A stretch of DNA of 64,000 nucleotides. It comes from Candidatus Gastranaerophilales bacterium (GTDB lineage: Bacteria > Cyanobacteriota > Vampirovibrionia > Gastranaerophilales > Gastranaerophilaceae). The translations under genes and the position numbers were made by a program. Positions 1-9,386 of this stretch are shown here, in pieces. The first letter of the stretch is position 1. Every line of letters begins with the position of its first letter. Below the pieces are notes generated by a model, which was not told the origin of the DNA, ran no database searches, and worked only from the letters and a program-made list of their open reading frames with translations. The stretch spans positions 219,131 to 283,130 of the forward strand of contig CALUYS010000001.1 of assembly GCA_944325065.1 (NCBI GenBank). Direction: 5' to 3'.

Positions 1-1168
1 TATCAATAATTTTTACTTTCGAACCAGGTTTTAATTTTTGTAAATTATTAGAAATAAATTTATCCCCAATATTTAAACCATCTATTACAATCCAATAACC
101 TTTATATTGACCTCCTTTTTGAAATTGTTTTAGCTGTGCTTTATTGTCTTTATCTATAACATAGACAAAAGAACCCGATGTAGACTCAATTACAGCATCT
201 TGAGGTAAAAGTGCAACTTTTTGTTTATATTTAGACGTTGTTTTTACTGTTACAAAATCGCCAGGCACAAGAAGTCTTTTCTTATTTGAAAAAGTTGCTC
301 TTAATGTTATTGTTCCTGAACTTTCATCTACTTCATTATCGACAAAATCAATTTCACCATTCTCATCATATATTGTGCCATCTGACATTATTATTTGAGG
401 AACTATAAATGATAGTTTATCCAAATTTTTATTGCTTTGTGCATAACTTTTTAAATAACTTAAATAATCCTCACTTTTCATAGTAAATGAAACATATATT
501 GGATCTACAGATAAAATACGTACAAGAGTACCGCTTGAAGTATTTACTAAATTACCTTCTGTTATAAGAATATCTCCAACTTTTCCATCAATAGGTGAAT
601 ATATATTAGTATAACTTAAATTTAATTTTGCTTGTGCAAGATTAGCTTTATTTACATCAAGTAATGCTTTTGTTGCATCACGTTGTGCAAGTGCATCATC
701 ATAATAAGATTTGCTTACAAAATCTTGTTTAACTAATTCTTTTGCACGTCTTAAAGATTTTTCATAATTAACTAACTGTGCTTGAGATTCTCTTACAGAT
801 GCAGCAGCTTGATTAACGGCATTTTGATATTCATTAGGCTCTATTTTATATAAAAGTTGCCCTTTTTTTACAAATGCACCTTCTTTGAAATATTTCTGTT
901 GCAACCAGCCATTCACTCGTGAAACTACATTGACAATCTTACAAGCTACAACTCGTCCTGATGATGACGTACTTGTTGTTATACTATCTTCTATTACTTC
1001 TCCTACTGTTACTTCAACAGGTGCCATTCGCATTTTTGCCAACATTTGACTTTCTAATATAGATTTTAATTGTTGAAAACCTATTAAACATAAAACTATT
1101 ATTGTAGGTATCACTATTTTTTTACTTAAAAAGGGCTTTATCGTTTCGATTATTGATTTTATACTCAT
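1..1168 (-). CDS. RND-type efflux periplasmic membrane fusion protein (HlyD/AcrA family), C-terminus beyond window
   Basis: An open frame of 389 codons runs from an ATG at 1168 off the left edge, so the C-terminus is missing. It has a short cytoplasmic N-terminus, one membrane segment (about residues 18-31) and a lipoyl-like half-motif (VSRVNGWLQQ, then EGAFVKKGQLLYKIEP). A Gln/Ala/Lys-rich helical hairpin follows, then the second lipoyl half (YSPIDGKVGDILITEGNLV) and beta-barrel segments. This order is typical of adaptor subunits that link an inner-membrane RND pump to an outer-membrane channel. AGGA lies 8 nt before the ATG. A promoter at 1235-1263 suggests transcription apart from the thioredoxin gene. 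The pump and outer-membrane partners would lie to the left of the window; the substrate cannot be predicted. Confidence 0.88.
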   Translation of the reverse strand, partial: MSIKSIIETIKPFLSKKIVIPTIIVLCLIGFQQLKSILESQMLAKMRMAPVEVTVGEVIEDSITTSTSSSGRVVACKIVNVVSRVNGWLQQKYFKEGAFVKKGQLLYKIEPNEYQNAVNQAAASVRESQAQLVNYEKSLRRAKELVKQDFVSKSYYDDALAQRDATKALLDVNKANLAQAKLNLSYTNIYSPIDGKVGDILITEGNLVNTSSGTLVRILSVDPIYVSFTMKSEDYLSYLKSYAQSNKNLDKLSFIVPQIIMSDGTIYDENGEIDFVDNEVDESSGTITLRATFSNKKRLLVPGDFVTVKTTSKYKQKVALLPQDAVIESTSGSFVYVIDKDNKAQLKQFQKGGQYKGYWIVIDGLNIGDKFISNNLQKLKPGSKVKIID

Positions 1169-1234
1169 ATAATTTATCCTCTTATTTTATTTATAAATAA
1201 TGCCAAGTCTTAAATGTTTCTGCTACACTTATTT

Positions 1235-1263
1235 ATTATATAAAAAATTTTTTTAAATAACAA
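1235..1263 (-). promoter_or_regulatory. Sigma70-type promoter for the membrane fusion protein gene
   Basis: On the minus strand TTGTTA (1258-1263) and a perfect TATAAT (1235-1240) are separated by 17 nt. Start of transcription would be near 1228, giving a leader of about 60 nt that contains the AGGA ribosome site. Confidence 0.5.
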
Positions 1264-1292
1264 TTTTTTTATTAAATTTATTAAAAAATAAT

Positions 1293-1748
1293 CTATTGCA
1301 AGTTTTTATCTAAATATTGTTTAAAAGCTTCCAAACTTACAGTATATTGAGATGGCACAACTTCTGAATATTTTCCTTTATTTTTAATTAAATATATCAT
1401 AGGATAATATTGAATATTATATTTTTTTACAAGTGATATATTTTTTTTATTTTCACAGTCAATCAAAACAATATTATATTTATCTTTATATTTATTATTC
1501 AAACTGGCTAATTTTGGCATAAGACGTCTACAATATGTACACCAGTTAACATAAAATACAAGTAGCATTGGTTTATCATTTTTAATGGCATCTTTATATG
1601 AATTACCAAAATCATAATTTAAAAAAACTTTTGCTTTTTTACAAGTTGAATCATTTAATAACTGTTCTTTTTCTTGATTTTTATCACATCCTGTAAAAAT
1701 AATACACATTAATATAAAACAAATTATCGATAATATATTTCTTTTCAT
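1293..1748 (-). CDS. Thioredoxin-fold lipoprotein
   Basis: The 151-residue protein starts with a basic, hydrophobic signal and a Cys at residue 21 in the context FTGC, consistent with a lipoprotein signal peptide. The thioredoxin-like domain (about residues 40-148) contains WCTYC, with redox cysteines 70 and 73, and a cis-Pro region YNIQYYPMIYL. It probably acts as an exported thiol-disulfide oxidoreductase anchored to a membrane; partners are unknown. Its ATG overlaps the glgC stop in an ATGA arrangement, so translation is probably coupled to glgC although the functions look unrelated. The -3 residue of the lipobox is Phe, which is not ideal. DsbD-like or TlpA-like roles are both possible. 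Confidence 0.8.
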   Translation of the reverse strand: MKRNILSIICFILMCIIFTGCDKNQEKEQLLNDSTCKKAKVFLNYDFGNSYKDAIKNDKPMLLVFYVNWCTYCRRLMPKLASLNNKYKDKYNIVLIDCENKKNISLVKKYNIQYYPMIYLIKNKGKYSEVVPSQYTVSLEAFKQYLDKNLQ

Positions 1749-2980
1749 AAAACTGCTCCTTTTGGGACTACTGTAATACCATTTTTTGTAACATAAAAAC
1801 CACGTTTTATGTCATCATCTTTTGATACGCCAATTTTTGTATATGGAGGAATAACAACGTTTTTATCAATTATTGCCTTTTTAATTTCACAATATCTTCC
1901 CACATTTACATTTTCCATTAATATGCTCTCACTTATACTTGAAAAACTATTTATAAGCACCTGTGGCGAAAGTACACATTTTGAAAGAGAACCACCAGAT
2001 ATAACACACCCTTCTGATACAAGTGAATTTGTTGCCATACCTACCCTATCATTTTCCTCCCATATAAATTTTGCAGGAGGATCATTATAATTATACGTAC
2101 GTATTGGCCAAACCTTTGAATATAAATTTAACTCAGGCGAATGACTTATTAAATCCATATTTGCACTCCAATATGCATCGATTGTACCTACATCTCTCCA
2201 GTAACCTTTTTCTGACTCAAGCATTTCAGGGACTTCATTTTTGGAAAAATCATACACAAATATATTTTTACCCTCTTTTAACATCTGAGGTATTATGTTC
2301 TTACCAAAATCATTATTAGAACTTTGATTTAAAGCATCTTCATTTAATGCTATTACAAGTTCTTTTGTTGTAAAAATATAATTACCCATAGATGCTAAAC
2401 ACATTCTATCATTGCCAGGGATTGTTTTGGGTTTAGTTGCCGGTTTTTCAATAAAATTTGTAAGCCTCCAATTTTCATCAACCTCGATTATACCATATTC
2501 ACTAGCAAGTTCTAATGGAACAGGAATAGCTGAAATTGTCAAATCTGCATTAACATCCTTATGATAAGAATGCATTTGCGATACATCCATTTTATAAACA
2601 TGATCTCCGCCAAATACACATACATATTTTGGTGCTTCATCCAATATTATATTTAAATTTTGAAATACTGCATCAGCTGTACCTTTATACCAAGATGCAT
2701 TTGTTCTCATTTGAGCTGGCACTAAATCAACATACTGGTTTATTGATGATGATAAGTTCCAACCTCTTGTTATATGTTTATTTAAGGAGTCTGATTTATA
2801 CTGGGTAAGTATCTTTATTTTAAAATAACCTGAATTTACAAAATTATTTAAAACAAAATCAATAATCCTATACCTTCCCCCAAAAGGGACAGCCGGCTTA
2901 GCTCTATCTCTTGTTAATGGAAATAGCCTTTTTCCCTCTCCACCAGCTAATATCATAACAAGTGTCTCATCTGTTTTCAT
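1745..2980 (-). CDS. glgC: Glucose-1-phosphate adenylyltransferase (ADP-glucose pyrophosphorylase)
   Basis: GlgC converts ATP and glucose 1-phosphate to ADP-glucose and pyrophosphate, the committed step of bacterial glycogen synthesis. The 411-residue protein has the nucleotidyltransferase signature GGEGKR (13-18), the allosteric-region stretch TRDRAKPAVPFGGRYRIIDF, the glucose-1-phosphate site FIEKPA and the conserved WRDVGTIDAYW. A left-handed beta-helix C-terminal region contains repeated VI..G turns. The length fits the family. It is the first gene of a pair with the thioredoxin-like lipoprotein. No convincing Shine-Dalgarno precedes the ATG at 2980. No other glg gene is adjacent, but a phosphohexomutase and a ROK kinase elsewhere in the window could supply its substrate. 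Confidence 0.96.
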   Translation of the reverse strand: MKTDETLVMILAGGEGKRLFPLTRDRAKPAVPFGGRYRIIDFVLNNFVNSGYFKIKILTQYKSDSLNKHITRGWNLSSSINQYVDLVPAQMRTNASWYKGTADAVFQNLNIILDEAPKYVCVFGGDHVYKMDVSQMHSYHKDVNADLTISAIPVPLELASEYGIIEVDENWRLTNFIEKPATKPKTIPGNDRMCLASMGNYIFTTKELVIALNEDALNQSSNNDFGKNIIPQMLKEGKNIFVYDFSKNEVPEMLESEKGYWRDVGTIDAYWSANMDLISHSPELNLYSKVWPIRTYNYNDPPAKFIWEENDRVGMATNSLVSEGCVISGGSLSKCVLSPQVLINSFSSISESILMENVNVGRYCEIKKAIIDKNVVIPPYTKIGVSKDDDIKRGFYVTKNGITVVPKGAVL

Positions 2981-3036
2981 ATTGCTTAACTATTCTTTCA
3001 CTATACAATTATTTTACAATCTTTCTTTATTCATAA

Positions 3037-3069
3037 AAGTAACTCTTAAAATTATTTTAAGAGTCACTT
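3037..3069 (-). terminator. Intrinsic terminator after the PrsA/SurA-like gene
   Basis: A 15-bp inverted repeat (arms 3037-3051 and 3055-3069, one G-U pair on transcription) has a 3-nt loop and lies 16 bp beyond the stop at 3085. Reading on the minus strand, the right arm ends in a short T run. It separates the isomerase gene from glgC. Confidence 0.7.
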
Positions 3070-3084
3070 TAAATCCATATTTAA

Positions 3085-4227
3085 TTATTTTTTATCATTT
3101 TGTGGTGGTTGCTTTTGAGATTCCATTAACGCTTTATTATCTTTTGATACTTCCTTTATTTCTTTTTGAATAACTTCAGGGTTATATGAATTATCAAGAT
3201 ATTTAATCTGTGCTTTTTGTCTTAAACTTTCAATATATTTTTGCAAGATCTCAACTTGTTGTGCATTTGTTAAATATGATTTAATTTCTTCTTTTACTTT
3301 TTCATAAGGTTCAACACCTGCACTAGCTCTATCAGTAACCATTATAATATGATAACCATATGGTGTTTCAACAATTTCACTTATAGTATTTGGCTTTTGT
3401 TTGAATGCAACAACTGCAAATGGTTCCACCATTTCTTCTTTTGCAAAAAATCCTAAATCCCCACCTTGTTTTGCACTTGCGATATCATCTGAATTTTCAC
3501 GTGCTAATTTCTCAAATTGAGATTTATCTGTTTTTAGTTGTGCTAATATCTTTTGTGCTTTTTCTTTTTTCAGTTTAACTTCATCATTTATTTTTTTATT
3601 TAATTCTTCTTCTGTTATATTTTTATTTTCTTTTTGTAAGATTTGAGCAATTTCATCACGATTTGCACTTATCAATATATGTGAAGCACGAACTTTGTCT
3701 GGATACTTAAATTTATCTACATTGGCATTATAAAATTTCTTTGCATCTGCATCTGAAATTTTGGAAACTTTTATTGTTTCAATTAACTTTTTTAATTTCA
3801 CACCTTCAACTAAATCTTCTTTAAATTGTTCATTAGATATCCCGTTTTGTTTCAAAATCTCATTAAACTTTTCTTTCGAACCAACCCTATCTATCATAGA
3901 CTTATGTTCTTCTTCAATTTCCTCTTTTGATGCTTTTATATTTTTAGTTTTCATTTCTTCATCTAAAAGTGTTTTAACAATAAGTTCATTTACAACTCTA
4001 TCTTTAATCATTAAATATAAAAAACTATTTTTATCTTTTTTTACATCTATACCCATTTTTGCAAACATAGAATCATTAACAGCTTTATCAAAAGTTTTAT
4101 TAAACTCACTTTTTGTAATAGGATGGTCATTTACTTCAATAATCTTTTCACCAGGCTTAGTACAACTGCAAGAAATAAACATAACTAATGATAATACTAT
4201 CGCCGGTAATAACTTTTTCTTTAACAT
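3085..4227 (-). CDS. Parvulin-type peptidyl-prolyl isomerase lipoprotein (PrsA/SurA-like)
   Basis: The protein of 380 residues has a signal peptide ending in ISCSC, with Cys20 or Cys22 as the likely lipidated residue. A SurA-N-like helical chaperone region covers about 30-165. A parvulin domain runs from about 178 to 300, with RASHILIS at its start, GGDLGFFAKEEMVEPFA in the middle and TPYGYHIIMVTDR at the end, all standard PpiC-type positions. The tail is rich in Lys and Gln. It likely folds exported proteins at the cell envelope. GAGGAG lies 9 nt before the ATG. It is the last gene of the mfd group and is followed by a clear terminator. A charged insert (about 187-220) within the parvulin domain is longer than usual. 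Confidence 0.88.
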   Translation of the reverse strand: MLKKKLLPAIVLSLVMFISCSCTKPGEKIIEVNDHPITKSEFNKTFDKAVNDSMFAKMGIDVKKDKNSFLYLMIKDRVVNELIVKTLLDEEMKTKNIKASKEEIEEEHKSMIDRVGSKEKFNEILKQNGISNEQFKEDLVEGVKLKKLIETIKVSKISDADAKKFYNANVDKFKYPDKVRASHILISANRDEIAQILQKENKNITEEELNKKINDEVKLKKEKAQKILAQLKTDKSQFEKLARENSDDIASAKQGGDLGFFAKEEMVEPFAVVAFKQKPNTISEIVETPYGYHIIMVTDRASAGVEPYEKVKEEIKSYLTNAQQVEILQKYIESLRQKAQIKYLDNSYNPEVIQKEIKEVSKDNKALMESQKQPPQNDKK

Positions 4228-4273
4228 TTAATATTTCTCCTCTTTTACTTTTTATTAATTTAATTTTTTAAAG

Positions 4274-7200
4274 TTAATATTTTAAACGTACACAAGATAT
4301 ATAATAAAATAAACTAGCCAACATGTTAAATATTTCATCAAAAGTCAAAAATTTACTATTAAAAATAAGTATGGATTTGGTTTCTTTTAACGATTTTGGG
4401 GCTTTTATATATTTTAAACGTTTCTTAACATTTGGCTCAATTTTTTGATTTAAGATCCTCCATTCATTTTCATTATAAGGTGTATATATTCTTATTCCAT
4501 CAGGTGTTTGACGTATTGAATTTATTCTAATGTTGGTAGCAAGAATTCTTAATCGAATTAATTTTATAAGATTTTCAACTTCATTTGGCATTTTTGAAAA
4601 CCGATCTTTCCATTCAGATATTATTAACTCCAATTGATTTTCATTTTCAACATTTGCTAAACGTTTATATTCTATCATTTTTTGACTATAATCACCAACC
4701 CAAGTTTGAGGAATAAAAGCAGTTACATTTATATCAACAATCGTTGGTTCTATTTTTTCTATCTTTTCACCTTTAAATTCTCTGATTGCTTCATCTAAAA
4801 GTTCACAATAAGTATCAAATCCGACATTCATCATATGACCATGTTGTTTTGTTCCAAGAATATTACCAACACCTCTTATTTCTATATCTCGAAGTGCTAT
4901 TTGATATCCACTACCTAGTGTTGTAAAATCATTTATGGCTCTTAAACGTTTTATTGCTTCATCTGTTAAGCTCTTACTTTTTTTATACAAACAATAACAA
5001 TATGCTTGTCTTTGAGATCTGCCAACACGCCCACGCAGTTGATATAACTGTGCTAAACCAAATTTATCTGAATCAATTATTATTATCGTATTTGCATTTT
5101 CAATATTCAACCCTGATTCTATAATTGTTGTCGATACAAGAACATTATATTGACCATCTAAAAAATCTACCATAACTTGTTCTAAAGTTTTTTCATCCAA
5201 TTTCCCATGACCAACAGCTATTTTAGCATTTGGCACAAGTTTTTGAATATATGATGCAAACTCGTATATTGTATCAACACGATTATAAAGAACAAACACC
5301 TGACCTTCCCTATCAAGTTCATAATTTATAGCATTTTTTATCAAATTATCATCCATTTCACAAACTTTTGTTTTTATTGGAAGTCTGTTCTGTGGCGGTG
5401 TATTGATAACAGATAAATTTTTTATACCTGATAATGACATATATAAAGTCCTTGGAATTGGTGTTGCACTCATTGATAATATGTCAATATTTTTCTTAAG
5501 GCTTTTCAGTTTTTCTTTATGTTTTACCCCAAATCTATGTTCTTCATCAATAATAAGTAAGCCTAAATCTTTAAAATTTACATCATCTTGCAAAAGTCTA
5601 TGTGTACCAATAACTAAATCAACTTCACCCATTGAGAGTTTCGTTATAATTTTTTTCTGTTCAGCCTTGCTTTTAAACCTAGTCAATAATTCAACACAAA
5701 CAGGATAAGGACTAAAACGCTGCTTAAATGTTTCATAATGCTGAAGTGCAAGAATAGTTGTAGGCACAACAAGAACAACTTGTTTCCCGCTTGTTATAGC
5801 TTTAAATGCAGCTCTTAATGCAATTTCTGTTTTACCAAAACCAACATCAGCACAAATAAGTCTATCCATTGGAACATCTTTTTCCATATCCTGCTTTGTT
5901 TCAATTATAGCTTTCATCTGATCATCAGTTTCAGTATATGGAAAACTATCCTCAAGCTCATATTGCCAAGGTGTATCAGGATCAAACTTTATTCCTTTTG
6001 ACACTTTTCTACTTGCATATAGATTTATCAATTCACGAGCAACATCTTCTAAAGCTGATTTGGTTTTTTTCTTAACATTATTCCATTCGCTTCCACCCAT
6101 TTTTGATAATTTGACTATACTTCCACCTTGAATCCCTCGATAACGAGAAAGCATATTTATTTGCTCTGCCACAATATGAAGTTTATCATTATTTGCATAT
6201 TCAATTGTTAAATAGTCTTTATATTCTCCATCTATTTCCATTTGATTTAATCCAAGATATTTGCCAATACCATGAATACGATGGACAACATAATCACCTT
6301 CTTTTATATCACTTATATTTTCAATAAAGTCAATACTTTCTTTTTTATAATTATATTTTTTTGACGTTATATCTTTTGATATTTTGTTAAATAATTCTTT
6401 GTCAGTTAAAACTACTAAATTTAAAGTATGTGAAATACCTCCTCCTAATGATAAATTCCCTGTAAATTCTACTTGTGAATTATCTATTTCAAAATCATTT
6501 AAAATTTCAATAACACGTGTTTTATAATCAGTAGCGACAATAAGTTTGTATTTTTTTTCTATTATTTTTTCAACAAATTCAGCTATTTTACATACATCAG
6601 CTGAAAATAAACCGATAATTTCACTATCAAATTCAATGATATTTGTATTTTCTTTTTCAGTTAAAAAATTTTCAAAACATATTTTCTTTAATTTATTATA
6701 TAAATTTTTAAAGTCATTATATTGATAATGATTTAAATTTTTCAACTTCAAATTTTTATTTTCTTGTAAATTTTTTACATATTTTTCATTATATTTATCA
6801 TCTAAATTTTGATAATGATTTAATATTTCAATAGTTTCATCAAATACAAATATATAATCGTTTTGAAATAATTCAACAATTGTTTTCAAATTTTTCCCGT
6901 AATTTCCTTCAAAATATTGGCAATATTCATCAAATTCATTATCAATTTTACTTTCCTGATTTAAATCTTTAACAAATTTATAAAGCGGTAAAATATCAAC
7001 ACTATTTATATGACCGATACTTTTTTGATTATCAACATTAAAATATCTTATATCACTTATTGTATCACCCCAAAACTCAATTCTTATTGGATTATTATCA
7101 AGACTAAAAACATCCAAAATGTCACCACGAAGTGAAAATTCTCCAATATCACAAACCTGAGTGACACGTTTATATCCTAAATTTATTAGTTTTTGTGCTA

Positions 7201-7630
7201 AGTTATATGGCTCTATATCATTATTTTGGAATAATATAATTTTATTTTGATTAAAATAATTATCCAAAGGAAATTTTTCCATTAAAGCCCTAACCGAAGT
7301 TATTATAAATGGCGGTTTATTTCTTATAATGTTAATTTGATCTTTATATTTATATAAGTTATGATTTATAACCTCATAAGGTGAAACATCTTGAAATGGA
7401 AAAATTTGTGGTTTAATTTTTAAATTCAAATTCATTAAATCATGATTAAACTTTAACACCCGATTGTTATCATAAGTTACAAATATTATTTTTTTTCCGG
7501 TTTTAAAAAACTCATTTAACAATATAAGTTTTGTTATATCGTTTATTGATGTTAATGTTAATTTATTAAATTTCTTTTCACTTTTAATAAAATTAAAAAT
7601 TTTCTCTAATTTGAAATTATTTTGAAACAT
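4274..7630 (-). CDS. mfd: Transcription-repair coupling factor (Mfd)
   Basis: Mfd displaces RNA polymerase stalled at DNA damage and recruits the UvrABC excision system. The 1118-residue protein shows the family order: a UvrB-like N-terminal region, a CarD-like RNA-polymerase-interaction domain (EGDYVVHRIHGIGKYLGL), a superfamily 2 helicase core with Walker A-like CADVGFGKTE, DEEH box and SMSATPIPRTLYMS, then the RecG/Mfd signature region around ALRDIEIRGVGNILGTKQHG and a C-terminal TRCF domain. GAGGT lies 7 nt before the ATG, and only 5 nt separate it from queE, so the two are co-transcribed. It is slightly short for the family, with low-complexity Lys/Asn-rich stretches in the N-terminal half. 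Confidence 0.97.
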   Translation of the reverse strand: MFQNNFKLEKIFNFIKSEKKFNKLTLTSINDITKLILLNEFFKTGKKIIFVTYDNNRVLKFNHDLMNLNLKIKPQIFPFQDVSPYEVINHNLYKYKDQINIIRNKPPFIITSVRALMEKFPLDNYFNQNKIILFQNNDIEPYNLAQKLINLGYKRVTQVCDIGEFSLRGDILDVFSLDNNPIRIEFWGDTISDIRYFNVDNQKSIGHINSVDILPLYKFVKDLNQESKIDNEFDEYCQYFEGNYGKNLKTIVELFQNDYIFVFDETIEILNHYQNLDDKYNEKYVKNLQENKNLKLKNLNHYQYNDFKNLYNKLKKICFENFLTEKENTNIIEFDSEIIGLFSADVCKIAEFVEKIIEKKYKLIVATDYKTRVIEILNDFEIDNSQVEFTGNLSLGGGISHTLNLVVLTDKELFNKISKDITSKKYNYKKESIDFIENISDIKEGDYVVHRIHGIGKYLGLNQMEIDGEYKDYLTIEYANNDKLHIVAEQINMLSRYRGIQGGSIVKLSKMGGSEWNNVKKKTKSALEDVARELINLYASRKVSKGIKFDPDTPWQYELEDSFPYTETDDQMKAIIETKQDMEKDVPMDRLICADVGFGKTEIALRAAFKAITSGKQVVLVVPTTILALQHYETFKQRFSPYPVCVELLTRFKSKAEQKKIITKLSMGEVDLVIGTHRLLQDDVNFKDLGLLIIDEEHRFGVKHKEKLKSLKKNIDILSMSATPIPRTLYMSLSGIKNLSVINTPPQNRLPIKTKVCEMDDNLIKNAINYELDREGQVFVLYNRVDTIYEFASYIQKLVPNAKIAVGHGKLDEKTLEQVMVDFLDGQYNVLVSTTIIESGLNIENANTIIIIDSDKFGLAQLYQLRGRVGRSQRQAYCYCLYKKSKSLTDEAIKRLRAINDFTTLGSGYQIALRDIEIRGVGNILGTKQHGHMMNVGFDTYCELLDEAIREFKGEKIEKIEPTIVDINVTAFIPQTWVGDYSQKMIEYKRLANVENENQLELIISEWKDRFSKMPNEVENLIKLIRLRILATNIRINSIRQTPDGIRIYTPYNENEWRILNQKIEPNVKKRLKYIKAPKSLKETKSILIFNSKFLTFDEIFNMLASLFYYISCVRLKY

Positions 7631-7635
7631 TATTT

Positions 7636-8343
7636 TTACCTCAAATTCAAAAATTTATGCACTTGAGGTATAAAAAAAACATTTTTATAATGTTTTAAGA
7701 AATTTTTATGAATATTTTTCAAAAATAAAATATTATTTTTATTTTTTAATTCTTTAAATAAAAAAGAACTTTCAGGTTGTAAGTATAAAGGAACATTATA
7801 TTTTTTAGCAAGCCTGCAACAATTTTCAATTTCATTTTCTTCAATTTTATTATCAAAAACAACTTTTACATATATTTCAACATTGGATGCAATTTTTAAA
7901 AATTTATCATTTATATCAAATTTATTTTCCTCATTTGTTGCAGTTTTTAGTTTTATATCCATTGAAACAATATCAATTTTATCAATAATTTTTTGTAAAT
8001 TTTTGAATAGTGTACCATTTGTTTCCAAATATATTTTTATATTAAATTTCTTACTTAAAATTTCAAAATTATTCAAAAATTCATTTAAAAAATCTACATA
8101 CATTAAAGGTTCACCACCTGTAAATGAAATTGAATGGACTTTTGATAAATCAAAATTTAGGATTTCTCTCATTAAAGCTTCAATATCGTAATTTTTCCCC
8201 TCAAAAAATTTTGTATCACAAAATTTACAATGCAAATTACAATTTGAAAACCTAACAAAAATTTGATTAGCTCCTAAATATTTCCCTTCACCCTGAATTG
8301 ATTCAAAAATTTCATTAATTTTGGCAATATTATGTTTTTCCAC
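7636..8343 (-). CDS. queE: 7-carboxy-7-deazaguanine synthase (radical SAM)
   Basis: QueE uses S-adenosylmethionine and a 4Fe-4S cluster to contract 6-carboxytetrahydropterin to 7-carboxy-7-deazaguanine, the precursor of preQ0 and queuosine. The 235-residue protein begins with EIFESIQGEG, followed by the radical-SAM cysteines 35, 39 and 42 (CNLHCKFC). Further on are SFTGGEPLM and LETNGTL, typical of the family. The start is GTG at 8343, chosen because AAGGA lies 6 nt upstream and only 2 nt separate it from the dnaJ stop. Other queuosine genes are not in the window. Another small activase-type radical SAM enzyme is less likely given the QGEG motif. Confidence 0.92.
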   Translation of the reverse strand: MEKHNIAKINEIFESIQGEGKYLGANQIFVRFSNCNLHCKFCDTKFFEGKNYDIEALMREILNFDLSKVHSISFTGGEPLMYVDFLNEFLNNFEILSKKFNIKIYLETNGTLFKNLQKIIDKIDIVSMDIKLKTATNEENKFDINDKFLKIASNVEIYVKVVFDNKIEENEIENCCRLAKKYNVPLYLQPESSFLFKELKNKNNILFLKNIHKNFLKHYKNVFFIPQVHKFLNLR

Positions 8344-8345
8344 TT

Positions 8346-9347
8346 TTAATCCTTACTTTTCAACTCTTTTATTTTTTTATATAACTCAATTTCTTCACTA
8401 GAAACTTGAGATTTAATATCAATTATTATCTCAACAATTAAATCTCCAGAATTTTGATTTTTTTGTGGTATTAACCCCTCACTGGCGATTTTAAATTTTT
8501 GCCCAGATTTGGTATTTTTTGGAATTTTTAATTTTATTTTTTCACCCTTAAAATTTTCAACACAAACTATATCACCCAAAACTGCTTGATAAGGTTCAAT
8601 TATAGCTTTTGTATAAACATCATTATCTATAACCTTAAAATTATTTATATCATTTTCATTTACTTCAATATTTAAATATAAATCACCATTTTGACCACCA
8701 TTTAATCCTTGATTTCCTTCGTTAACTATCCTTATTTTTGAACCAGTTTTTACATTTGGAGGAATTTTAATATTTATTTTTTTATGTTTTTTTATCTCAC
8801 CCAACCCATTGCAATATGAACATTTTGCTTCATTTACAAATTTTTTTCCGTTACATTTTGGACAAATATTAGTATGAAGAACGTTAACAATCCTTGATGT
8901 ACCTATTATAGCCTCCTGATATGAAATTTTTACATTTAGTTCAATGTCTGTTCCATTAACTTTATTATTAGGTTTTAAATTATTTAAAATATCTTTAAAA
9001 AGAGAATCAAATGTTTTATGTTTATTTTCATTTTCACTATATGCTTTTTTTGCTTGTGCCTTTATTTTTACATCTTCATTATTTATTGAAGATGTTGTTG
9101 TTGATTTTTGATTAATTTCATTATAGCCATTTAATTTATCATATTTATATTTTTTTTGAGAATCAGATAAAATATCATATGCATTTTTTATTTCTTTAAA
9201 TTTTTCTTCATAATTTGGATTGACATCAGGATGATATTGACGAACCAATAAACGAAAAGCAGCTTTTATCTCAACATCGGTTGCATTTGTTGAAATATTA
9301 AGTATCTCATATAAATTTGTGTTTAAATAATCTTTAATTTCGCCCAT
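8346..9347 (-). CDS. dnaJ: DnaJ/Hsp40 co-chaperone with a half-size zinc-binding region
   Basis: The J domain (about residues 9-72) carries HPD at 39-41 and would stimulate DnaK ATPase. A Lys/Asn/Ser-rich linker replaces the usual Gly/Phe region. The C-terminal substrate-binding domains begin near 133 and include KIPKNTKSGQKFKI. Between them lie only two Cys pairs (C162/C165 and C176/C179, CPKCNG and CSYCNG), whereas canonical DnaJ has four CxxCxGxG units, so one zinc site rather than two is expected. At 333 residues it is shorter than DnaJ and close to CbpA. The ATG at 9347 has no Shine-Dalgarno but sits 7 nt after a TAAAAT box, so the mRNA may be leaderless. queE and mfd follow. Confidence 0.88.
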   Translation of the reverse strand: MGEIKDYLNTNLYEILNISTNATDVEIKAAFRLLVRQYHPDVNPNYEEKFKEIKNAYDILSDSQKKYKYDKLNGYNEINQKSTTTSSINNEDVKIKAQAKKAYSENENKHKTFDSLFKDILNNLKPNNKVNGTDIELNVKISYQEAIIGTSRIVNVLHTNICPKCNGKKFVNEAKCSYCNGLGEIKKHKKINIKIPPNVKTGSKIRIVNEGNQGLNGGQNGDLYLNIEVNENDINNFKVIDNDVYTKAIIEPYQAVLGDIVCVENFKGEKIKLKIPKNTKSGQKFKIASEGLIPQKNQNSGDLIVEIIIDIKSQVSSEEIELYKKIKELKSKD

Positions 9348-9354
9348 ATTTATA

Positions 9355-9382
9355 ATTTTAATTTTTCTTCGAAAAATATCAA
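9355..9382 (-). promoter_or_regulatory. Promoter of dnaJ abutting its start codon (leaderless candidate)
   Basis: On the minus strand TTGATA (9377-9382), a 16-nt spacer and TAAAAT (9355-9360) are followed after 7 nt by the dnaJ ATG. No Shine-Dalgarno sequence fits in the gap. The whole promoter lies between the pheA stop and the dnaJ start. Confidence 0.5.
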
Positions 9383-9386
9383 TATT

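Noticed and set aside
1809..2319. Plus-strand open frames opposite glgC
   Set aside because: They are shadows of a well-conserved gene, with no ribosome sites and no protein-like composition.
7632..7665. 8-bp inverted repeat TACCTCAA/TTGAGGTA near the end of queE
   Set aside because: It is imperfectly placed, short, and one arm is the mfd ribosome site; chance is sufficient.
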